Positions 1 through 5,030 of a stretch of 7,772 nt of DNA are shown in pieces. Every line of letters begins with the position of its first letter. Positions within the stretch are counted from its first letter, which is position 1. The notes beneath the pieces are model-generated. The model saw nothing but the letters and a program-made list of their open reading frames with translations. It was not told where the DNA came from and searched no databases. The translations under genes and the position numbers were made by a program. The stretch is from QPIN01 sp964472945 (GTDB lineage: Bacteria; Pseudomonadota; Gammaproteobacteria; Methylococcales; Methylomonadaceae), in the NCBI GenBank assembly GCA_964472945.1, contig CAYYNM010000162.1, positions 1 through 7,772 of the forward strand, given 5' to 3'.

Positions 1-542
1 AATTTAAGGCGTGGATACATCATATTTAACCAGTTAGTATGATAACGCCCCGAAGTATCAGCATTAGTACCAAACTTACGCCCTTCATTATCTTTTTGAC
101 CTGTGTACTGCATATAGGTATCCAGATTGTCGCGGTAATTATCTGGATAAATAAACTCTTTGCCTGTGTTGTAGGGAGGGTCGATATAAATCATCTTGAC
201 CTGATTATGATAAGACTTTTGCAGTAGCTTTAAGACTTCTAAATTATCACCTTCGATAAACAGATTTTGGGTAGTATCCCAGTTTTTACTTTCTTTTTTG
301 CAGGGTAATAATGTCCCTGTAGAAACGGTTTGGGCAATACGCTTGGCTTGGGCTTTACCATGCCAAGTGAAGTTATAACGCTCTTCCTTGTCCTCTAACA
401 CACCACCTAATGTTTCTTGTAGTTTTTCAAAGTCTATTTTTCCTTCGCTAAATACATCAGGAAACAGTTGTTTTAGTTTTGCTATATTATCTTGCACGAT
501 ATCCATGCTACTGCCATCGGTTGCTAATTCTAATTTTTCCAT
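1..542 (-). CDS. Type III-like site-specific adenine DNA methyltransferase (Mod), N-terminal part, cut by window edge
   Basis: The minus strand is open from an ATG at 540-542 to the left edge, giving 180 codons with no stop. Motif IV DPPYNTG of N6-adenine/N4-cytosine methyltransferases lies at residues 121-127. It is preceded by FIEGDNLEVLKLL (residues 95-107), the segment that normally leads into the catalytic strand in type III Mod proteins. The N-terminal part (LGGVLEDKEERYNFTWHGK, about 45-63) also looks like Mod subunits. DPPY near the N-terminus indicates the beta-class motif order, with the SAM-binding motif and target recognition domain beyond the edge. The expected role is adenine methylation of host DNA, usually with a Res helicase-nuclease encoded next to it; that gene would lie off the left edge. 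No strong Shine-Dalgarno is visible. The frame stays open upstream to a TAA near 640 without a better start. The family call is firm; the type III subtype is inferred from these N-terminal motifs. Confidence 0.88.
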   Translation of the reverse strand, partial: MEKLELATDGSSMDIVQDNIAKLKQLFPDVFSEGKIDFEKLQETLGGVLEDKEERYNFTWHGKAQAKRIAQTVSTGTLLPCKKESKNWDTTQNLFIEGDNLEVLKLLQKSYHNQVKMIYIDPPYNTGKEFIYPDNYRDNLDTYMQYTGQKDNEGRKFGTNADTSGRYHTNWLNMMYPRLK

Positions 543-556
543 TGAGTCGCTATTTT

Positions 557-614
557 TGTAGGGTACGCAATGCGTACCTTTGGTGGGGATTAAGTATGCA
601 ATGCATACCCTACA
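557..614. repeat. BIME-like double-hairpin inverted repeat between methyltransferase and toxin
   Basis: The outer arms TGTAGGGTACGCAATGCGTAC (557-577) and GTATGCAATGCATACCCTACA (594-614) pair with only three mismatches. Each arm is also a small perfect palindrome around a central A: GGTACGCA/TGCGTACC at 562-578 and GTATGCA/TGCATAC at 594-608. This two-hairpin arrangement is typical of REP/BIME elements, which are thought to be moved by Y1-type RAYT transposases; no such gene is in the window. It lies 14 bp past the repaired toxin stop and 15 bp before the methyltransferase start, so it may affect mRNA stability or partially terminate transcription between them. Confidence 0.8.
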
Positions 615-627
615 TCCTGGCTTATAT

Positions 628-1034
628 TTATAGTAAAGTTATTTTAAGCGGGGTCAGTTTTTCGATTTTGCTAAAATCCTTTTTATTAAACGTAATGAGT
701 TCTTGGCAGTGATTTTCTGCGATGGCCGTATGAATACAATACAGTCGTTGATTTGTTTAAAACTCATTTGCTTGGCAATAGCATAGGCACGTTTCATCTC
801 ATTTAAAGAATAGCCAATGGTATTTAATTGAAACAAGTCTTCTGCAATTGTTTTTATTTGGTCTTGATTGATTTTTAGCTTACACAGTACAAATAAAATT
901 TCCTGTAGATTTAATGTAGAAATGATATAGCCCTTTTGCGCATAGCTGACAATCAAGTCATTAGCGTGTTTATGCTTGGCTTCATCTTGAATCACAAGAC
1001 TATGAATCCATACATCTGTATCAAAATATATCAT
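628..1034 (-). pseudogene. PIN-domain (VapC-like) toxin, frameshifted by a 5-bp tandem duplication
   Basis: The gene starts at ATG 1032-1034 (MIYFDTDVWI, a typical PIN opening); a TTG at 1038-1040 would add two residues. PIN RNases are the toxin half of VapBC-type pairs and cleave RNA with a cluster of acidic residues. Visible here are D5/D7, E45 (LNLQEIL) and D97 (INDCI). After I99 the frame breaks: ATACA is duplicated at 734-743. As read, the product ends at 654 with an unrelated basic tail. Removing one 5-bp copy restores HTAIAENHCQELITFNKKDF and a stop at 628-630, giving a normal 133-residue PIN protein whose fourth acidic residue would be D118. The shifted product lacks that residue and the last strands, so it is probably inactive. 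The start sits directly after the antitoxin stop. A sequencing or assembly error is the main alternative. Confidence 0.85.
734..743. repeat. 5-bp tandem duplication (ATACA x2) that breaks the toxin frame
   Basis: Two adjacent copies of ATACA (734-738 and 739-743) lie within the PIN toxin gene, reading TGTAT-TGTAT on the coding strand. One copy fits the PIN frame; two copies shift it. The pattern looks like slipped-strand duplication. With only two copies it is not a classic hypervariable tract, though reversion by loss of one copy is possible. Confidence 0.85.
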
Positions 1035-1036
1035 GT

Positions 1037-1261
1037 TCAAATGTCCATATCATTGCTTTCATTGGCTAGTTCACTTAAATCAATATCAGAATTTACCTTG
1101 ATAAAGCGTTGCTTATTGTTATTAAGAAATTGATTTAATGCTTTGTCTTGTGTCTGCTGTGTTTTTACATAGCGTTGCTGTAAAAAAAGATAAAAATCGT
1201 AAAGCTCATTTTGTGCCTCAATGGGCAAGGTTGATAAGTCAAATTGGCCTATTGTGTGCAT
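1037..1261 (-). CDS. Small antitoxin partner of the PIN toxin (DUF2281-like)
   Basis: This encodes a 74-residue acidic protein starting at ATG 1259-1261 with AGGTGAG about six bases upstream. A GTG two codons earlier (1265-1267) is possible, but it has no room for that ribosome binding site. Residues about 9-31 (STLPIEAQNELYDFYLFLQQ) resemble the short helical segment of DUF2281-type antitoxins that pair with PIN toxins. The C-terminus (DIDLSELANESNDMDI) is acidic and probably disordered, as in toxin-binding antitoxin tails. No helix-turn-helix or AbrB-like DNA-binding domain is evident. The stop touches the toxin start, indicating translational coupling. The toxin is frameshifted, so this may be a surviving solitary antitoxin. 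Pair identity rests mainly on gene order and size; family assignment is moderate. Confidence 0.72.
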   Translation of the reverse strand: MHTIGQFDLSTLPIEAQNELYDFYLFLQQRYVKTQQTQDKALNQFLNNNKQRFIKVNSDIDLSELANESNDMDI

Positions 1262-1263
1262 AT

Positions 1264-1453
1264 TCACTCACCTGTTATGTGGACTATAATTTGTTTTAGT
1301 TGCTGCTCATTTTGTTTTATTTTTATATTTAATTCAACTTTATGGTTAAACTGCGTTTCTTTTTTTAATACAGTGCGTAATGATTGTATTTTTTGTTGTG
1401 CCTGGCGAATAGCATTTAAATATTCTATACGCTGTTCCAGTGAGACTTCAGGT
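1264..1453 (-). pseudogene. C-terminal remnant of a DUF4391-family gene, headless, abutting pilC
   Basis: A minus-strand frame ending at TGA 1264-1266 reads VKPEVSLEQRIEYLNAIR and then KKETQFNHKVELNIKIKQ. Its helical, charged pattern, and especially the KE-x-QFN-x-KVELN core, match what I recall of the C-terminal end of DUF4391 proteins. Those are usually about 220-260 residues and are encoded between a helicase and a DNA methyltransferase in type III-like defence loci. Only about 60 residues remain. Upstream the frame continues into pilC in a different reading frame with no sensible start (only a TTG inside pilC), and the similarity seems to begin at the pilC stop. I read it as a deletion scar. 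It leads directly into the antitoxin with a 2-nt gap from its stop to the antitoxin ATG. The family call is from memory of the motif and needs a profile search. Confidence 0.65.
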
Positions 1454-2674
1454 TTAACCGACAGCCGCACCAAGTTTAAAGATAGGTAAGTACATAGCAA
1501 CAATTAAACCACCGACTAAGATACCTAATATCACCATGATAAAAGGTTCCATTAAGCTGCTTAAGTTATCTACTAGATTATCGACCTCTTCTTCATAAAA
1601 ATCAGCCACTTTATCAAGCATACTATCAATTTTTCCTGATTCCTCGCCAATGGCTACCATTTGGACAACCAGGTGAGGGAATATATTGGTCTGTTGCATT
1701 GAAAATTGTAGCCGTTGGCCGGTGGCTACATCATCACGTACTTTTAAAATGGCATCATAATAAACAATATTACCGCAGGCTCCGGCAACTGACTCAAGGG
1801 CTTCAACTAAAGGTACGCCGGCAGCAGACATGGTGGCTAGTGTCCTAGCAAAACGGGCAAGAGCAGACTGATTAATAATATCTCCAATAATCGGAAGTTT
1901 AAGGAGAGACCTATCGATAAAATGCCTAAAGGCTGCTGAGCGCTTCTTAAAATAAGAGAATGTTTTGATGGCTGCAAAAATTGCGCCTATAACAGCCCAC
2001 CACCATTCTTGAGCCCACTCAGATAAGGCAATAACCCATTTTGTAAAAGCAGGTAAATCAGCACCAAAGCTTTGGAATAAGTCTTCAAATACAGGAACTA
2101 CAAAAATAAGTAAAATAGCAGTGACGATAAAGGCAACTGCAATCACAGCAATAGGGTAGGTGAGTGCTTTTTTTACTTTTTTCTTTATAGACTCAGATTT
2201 TTCTTTATAAGTTGCTATTTTATCCAGTAAACCTTCAAGTACTCCTGCTTGTTCTCCGGCTTCGACTAAGCTACAAAATAAATCATCAAAATAAAGAGGA
2301 TTCTTTTTCAAAGCTTCGGCTAAGGTATCTCCCCCCTCAACCTCTGCTTTAATGGAAAGTAGCATATCTGCCATACTTGGGTTTTTATGACCTTTTCCGA
2401 TAATATCAAAAGATTGTACTAAGGGGACACCAGCGTCCAGCATAGTGGCAAGCTGTCGGGCAAAAACAGCTATATCGGCAGGTAATATCTTTTGTACTCT
2501 TTTACCAAATAAGGGTTTTGGTTTTTTCTTTATTTTTGTGACGCGAATACCCATTCGACGCAAGTCAGCACGAGCAATGGTTTCACTTTTAGCACTGAGC
2601 TGTCCACCTGTTTTATTGCCCGATTTATCTTTTCCTTCCCAGATGAAATCAATTTGTTCTAGTTCGGCCGCCAT
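1454..2674 (-). CDS. pilC: Type IV pilus inner-membrane platform protein PilC
   Basis: This 406-residue protein is full length for PilC/GspF. It forms the inner-membrane platform that couples the cytoplasmic PilB motor to pilin assembly. Two T2SSF repeats are visible at about 68-191 and 271-393. Both open with the family signature (FARQLATMLDAGVPL at 71-85, FARTLATMSAAGVPL at 275-289), and both contain the glycine-glutamate motif (VEAGEQAG at 137-144, AIGEESGKID at 341-350). Membrane segments lie at about 172-196, 223-240 and 377-398. The C-terminus YLPIFKLGAAVG is canonical, so the gene is intact despite the junction just after it. The ATG is preceded by GAGGAA, which is also the last two codons of pilB; the genes are 2 bp apart and surely coupled. 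pilD, often next in this operon, is missing downstream. Confidence 0.97.
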   Translation of the reverse strand: MAAELEQIDFIWEGKDKSGNKTGGQLSAKSETIARADLRRMGIRVTKIKKKPKPLFGKRVQKILPADIAVFARQLATMLDAGVPLVQSFDIIGKGHKNPSMADMLLSIKAEVEGGDTLAEALKKNPLYFDDLFCSLVEAGEQAGVLEGLLDKIATYKEKSESIKKKVKKALTYPIAVIAVAFIVTAILLIFVVPVFEDLFQSFGADLPAFTKWVIALSEWAQEWWWAVIGAIFAAIKTFSYFKKRSAAFRHFIDRSLLKLPIIGDIINQSALARFARTLATMSAAGVPLVEALESVAGACGNIVYYDAILKVRDDVATGQRLQFSMQQTNIFPHLVVQMVAIGEESGKIDSMLDKVADFYEEEVDNLVDNLSSLMEPFIMVILGILVGGLIVAMYLPIFKLGAAVG

Positions 2675-2676
2675 TA

Positions 2677-4389
2677 TTATTCCTCTGTAATTCTATCGAT
2701 TTCTTCAAGGCTGGTAATACCTTGTCGAATTTTTTCTAAACCTGATGCTCGTAAGTCATTGATACCTTCGCTTTTTGACAGTTCAGCCATCTCCATAGCA
2801 TTACCACCTCTTAAAATAAGTGCTCGCATATTCTCACTAATCGGCATAACTTGATAAATACCAACTCTACCTTTATAACCTTCCTTACAGTGATCACAGC
2901 CAACGGGCATGTATACTTTTAGCTCGCTAAGTTCTTCTTGTTTAAACCCGGCATCAAGATAAATTTTATCGGGATAATCTGCCGGTTTTTTACAATGCTC
3001 ACATAATCGTCGACCCAAGCGCTGAGCCATAATTAAGTTGACAGCTGAGACAATATTAAAAGGTTCAATCCCCATTTGAACTAAACGGTTGATTGTTTGG
3101 GGGGCATCATTGGTGTGTAAGGTTGATAACACTAAGTGACCTGTTTGTGCCGCTTTCACTGCGATACCAGCAGTTTCTAGGTCACGAATCTCCCCTACCA
3201 TAATGATGTCAGGATCTTGCCTTAGAAAGGCTTTAAGTGCAGTAGCAAATGTTAAACCCGCTTTAACATTCATATTAACCTGGTTAATACCTTCTACTGT
3301 AATTTCAACAGGGTCTTCAGCGGTTGAAATATTTCTTTCGATTTTGTTTAAGATATTTAAGCCAGTATAAAGCGAAACTGTTTTACCGCTTCCTGTAGGT
3401 CCTGTCACTAATACCATGCCATAAGGGCGGTGGATAGCCTTCATAAATAGCTCTTGTTGCTCAGGTTCAAAACCTAATTTTTCAATACCAATTTGAGCAC
3501 TGGTCGGGTCTAAAATCCGTAAGACAACTTTTTCACCAAATAATGTTGGGCAGGTATTTACCCGAAAATCAATCGCCCTGTTTTTTGATAAGTGCATTTT
3601 TATTCGGCCATCTTGAGGAACGCGTCGTTCAGCAATATCCATTTTAGACATAACTTTTATACGAGAGATAATGCGATGCGATATATTGGCTGGTGGGCTG
3701 GCTGCTTCATATAAGATACCATCAGCTCTAAAACGAATTCGAAAGGTTTTTTCGTAAGGTTCTAAGTGGATATCTGAAACCCCTTTTTTTATCGAATCAA
3801 GTAATATTTTATTAACATACCTTACGATGGGGGCATCATCAATATCAGAGTCATTGTCATCCTGTGCTGGGGCTTCGTCTCCACCAGATATTTCCAAATT
3901 ATCAAGATCTTCATCCAGCATATCCGTCATTGAGGTATCTGCTGCTTCAAGAGCCGTATCGATAATGGTAACTAATTTATCTTCTTCAACAAGGATAGTT
4001 TCAGTATTGAGGCGGGTATGAAATTTTATTTCATCAAGTGCTTGAAAGTTTGTTGGATCAGAAAGTGCTATAAATAAGCGACTACCTCTTTTAAACAGCG
4101 GTAAGGCGTGGTGCTGGCGAATTAGTTTTTCGCTAACCAGGTTGGTGGGTAATGTCCCTGTGTCGATTGAGTCAAGGTCAAAATAAGGGACCCCAAATTC
4201 AATAGAGGCAACAGAAGCTATTGTATTACTATCAACTAACTTATTTGAAACCAAGTAGCTAATAATGGGGGTTTTCTTTTTTTTAGCTTGCTCATTATGT
4301 TTGGTAGCATCTTCCGCAGTAAGAATATCTTTATCAATAAGACATTTTACTAAGCCACCAAATTGTAAGTCAGAATGTGCTGTTACCAT
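2677..4389 (-). CDS. pilB: Type IV pilus assembly ATPase PilB
   Basis: This 570-residue hexameric ATPase powers pilus extension from the cytoplasmic face. An N-terminal MshEN/GspE_N-like domain spans about 10-150, and an acidic linker (DNDSDIDDAP, 178-187) follows. The secretion ATPase core then carries Walker A TGPTGSGKT (329-337), the Asp box STAEDPVE (355-362), Walker B DPDIIMVGEIRD (392-403) and the His box TGHLVLSTLHTND (416-428). A tetracysteine zinc site is formed by C463, C466, C498 and C501, typical of PilB/GspE extension ATPases and absent from the retraction ATPase PilT. Length and motifs are complete. The ATG at 4387-4389 has only a weak Shine-Dalgarno. A likely promoter lies at 4422-4449. 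pilA, commonly upstream and divergent, is not present here. Confidence 0.97.
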   Translation of the reverse strand: MVTAHSDLQFGGLVKCLIDKDILTAEDATKHNEQAKKKKTPIISYLVSNKLVDSNTIASVASIEFGVPYFDLDSIDTGTLPTNLVSEKLIRQHHALPLFKRGSRLFIALSDPTNFQALDEIKFHTRLNTETILVEEDKLVTIIDTALEAADTSMTDMLDEDLDNLEISGGDEAPAQDDNDSDIDDAPIVRYVNKILLDSIKKGVSDIHLEPYEKTFRIRFRADGILYEAASPPANISHRIISRIKVMSKMDIAERRVPQDGRIKMHLSKNRAIDFRVNTCPTLFGEKVVLRILDPTSAQIGIEKLGFEPEQQELFMKAIHRPYGMVLVTGPTGSGKTVSLYTGLNILNKIERNISTAEDPVEITVEGINQVNMNVKAGLTFATALKAFLRQDPDIIMVGEIRDLETAGIAVKAAQTGHLVLSTLHTNDAPQTINRLVQMGIEPFNIVSAVNLIMAQRLGRRLCEHCKKPADYPDKIYLDAGFKQEELSELKVYMPVGCDHCKEGYKGRVGIYQVMPISENMRALILRGGNAMEMAELSKSEGINDLRASGLEKIRQGITSLEEIDRITEE

Positions 4390-4421
4390 GAGTTTTATAT
4401 TTTTTAAACTTTAGTACTGAA

Positions 4422-4449
4422 AATATAGATGAAATCTGTTATTTGTCCA
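4422..4449 (-). promoter_or_regulatory. Candidate sigma70 promoter for pilB-pilC
   Basis: On the minus strand TGGACA (4444-4449) and TATATT (4422-4427) are separated by 16 bp. Each matches the sigma70 consensus at five of six positions. Transcription would begin near 4415, leaving a leader of about 25 nt before the pilB ATG. The surroundings are AT-rich, so chance matches are possible. Confidence 0.4.
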
Positions 4450-4511
4450 TATAATTTACATAATTGTGAAATATTTTCTTGATTAGCCATAAGCTTTAGC
4501 CAATTAGAAAA

Positions 4512-4537
4512 CTTGCTGATTTCCTTATGTCAGCAAG
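4512..4537. repeat. Hairpin, 8-bp perfect stem
   Basis: CTTGCTGA (4512-4519) and TCAGCAAG (4530-4537) pair perfectly around a 10-nt loop. No U-tract follows on either strand, so it is not a standard intrinsic terminator. The right arm runs directly into the G-rich block at 4536-4548. Confidence 0.6.
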
Positions 4538-4586
4538 GGGGAGGGGGATGTTATCCTGAGAAGCTGTGAATTTATTAACTTTTATT

Positions 4587-4605
4587 CCCCTCTCTAGCAA
4601 AGAGG
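4587..4605. repeat. Small hairpin with AGCAA loop, related to 7564-7584
   Basis: CCTCT (4589-4593) pairs with AGAGG (4601-4605) around a loop containing AGCAA. The unit CCCTCTCTAGCAAAGAGG closely parallels CCCTCCCCAGCAAGGGAGG at 7565-7583, which suggests a dispersed small repeat family. Confidence 0.45.
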
Positions 4606-4625
4606 TATTAGGGAGATGTTTGAGT

Positions 4626-4651
4626 ATTGAAATAAAACCTTTTATTTCAAT
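4626..4651. repeat. Perfect 26-bp AT-rich palindrome
   Basis: ATTGAAATAAAA (4626-4637), then CC, then TTTTATTTCAAT (4640-4651) form a perfect 12-bp stem with a 2-bp centre. It lies inside the possible MITE-like unit. It could be part of that element's fold, or a binding site for a dimeric regulator; an intrinsic terminator is unlikely because the stem is nearly all A/T. Confidence 0.75.
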
Positions 4652-4682
4652 GGGTTATTTTTTATACCCCCCCCCCTCAATC

Positions 4683-4699
4683 CCCCTTTTTCAAAGGGG
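4683..4699. repeat. C/T-rich hairpin next to a C10 run
   Basis: CCCCTTT (4683-4689) pairs perfectly with AAAGGGG (4693-4699) around TTC. It follows a run of ten C residues at 4667-4676. From memory, the pattern resembles a widespread bacterial intergenic repeat of C-runs followed by a CCCTTT/AAAGGG stem. Confidence 0.55.
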
Positions 4700-4752
4700 A
4701 GGGCTAAAAGAATGGTTTTTTTACAGCCTCTGAGTATAGAGGTAGGTGTATA

Positions 4753-4883
4753 GTTTCACCACGTTATACTCGTAAGAAAGGTCAACCTGTCTGAGAAGGT
4801 GAAACCTGGCAGTTCTCTTCTTTCAATATCCATAAACCAGGGCATAAAAATAATGAAAAAGCCTTATTTCGACAACCTGGTTT
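4753..4883. repeat. Two consecutive long-loop inverted repeats in the sulP upstream region
   Basis: GTTTCACC (4753-4760) pairs with GGTGAAAC (4798-4805) across a 37-nt loop. AAACCAGG (4834-4841) pairs with CCTGGTTT (4876-4883) across 34 nt, and GGC (4841-4843) with GCC (4861-4863) could extend structure inside the second. This might be a structured leader if transcription starts upstream of 4753, or the remains of a small repeat. It matches no riboswitch class that I recognise. Confidence 0.4.
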
Positions 4884-4945
4884 GTTCCCCAACCTACTCA
4901 CCCATAATTTATATCTAAAAAATCCAGAAAAACTTATCTCTTGTC

Positions 4946-4951
4946 TATAAT
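4946..4951 (+). promoter_or_regulatory. Candidate -10 box for the sulP-usp operon
   Basis: A consensus TATAAT lies about 80 bp before the chosen sulP ATG. No good -35 element is found 16-18 bp upstream, so the assignment is weak. If it is used, transcription starts near 4958, which rules out the TTG at 4941 as the sulP start. Confidence 0.25.
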
Positions 4952-5030
4952 AGTATTTACTGTTATTTTATCCGGTTACCTTATTTCAGGCACTCACACG
5001 ACGACATCGTCCTTTACCCTTAGGAGATAC

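Larger units (their letters stand above)
4536..4699. mobile_element. Possible MITE-like repeat element with G/C-run inverted ends
   Basis: The left end reads AAGGGGGAGGGGG. The reverse complement of the right end (about 4672-4691) reads AAGGGGGATTGAGGGGG, the same pattern with a 4-base insertion. Between these ends lie an AGCAA-loop hairpin (4587-4605) and a perfect AT palindrome (4626-4651), and there is no coding capacity. A short non-coding unit with related inverted G/C-rich ends is what a MITE or a compound small repeat would look like. No clear target-site duplication is visible, and the two ends could instead be separate copies of one small repeat. Confidence 0.35.
4390..5030. other. 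Gene-free 640-bp region between divergent pilB and sulP, rich in inverted repeats
   Basis: I find no credible gene here; the short open frames lack ribosome binding sites and recognisable motifs. Reading left to right it holds the pilB promoter, an 8-bp-stem hairpin (4512-4537) and a G-run block (4537-4548). A small hairpin with an AGCAA-containing loop follows (4587-4605), then a 26-bp AT palindrome (4626-4651), a C10 run (4667-4676) and a C/T-rich hairpin (4683-4699). Last come two long-loop inverted repeats (4753-4805 and 4834-4883) and a TATAAT near 4946 for the sulP operon. The prepilin gene often found beside pilB is absent. Confidence 0.7.

Noticed and set aside
39..227. A 62-codon plus-strand open frame
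   Set aside because: It is the antisense shadow of the DPPY-containing methyltransferase.
479..712. A 77-codon plus-strand open frame
   Set aside because: It crosses the methyltransferase start, the double hairpin and the toxin end on the opposite strand, and has no recognisable content.
4780..4812. Resemblance of GGTGAAACCTGGCAG to the core of a SAM riboswitch
   Set aside because: Only a short string is similar. The other conserved elements and the four-way junction pairing are absent.
4834..4883. Inverted repeat AAACCAGG/CCTGGTTT as an intrinsic terminator
   Set aside because: The loop is too long, no U-tract follows, and no gene ends nearby.
4941..5030. Upstream extension of the SulP frame from TTG at 4941
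   Set aside because: The added 30 residues lack family similarity, and a good Shine-Dalgarno precedes ATG 5031. A TATAAT at 4946-4951 also lies inside the extension.
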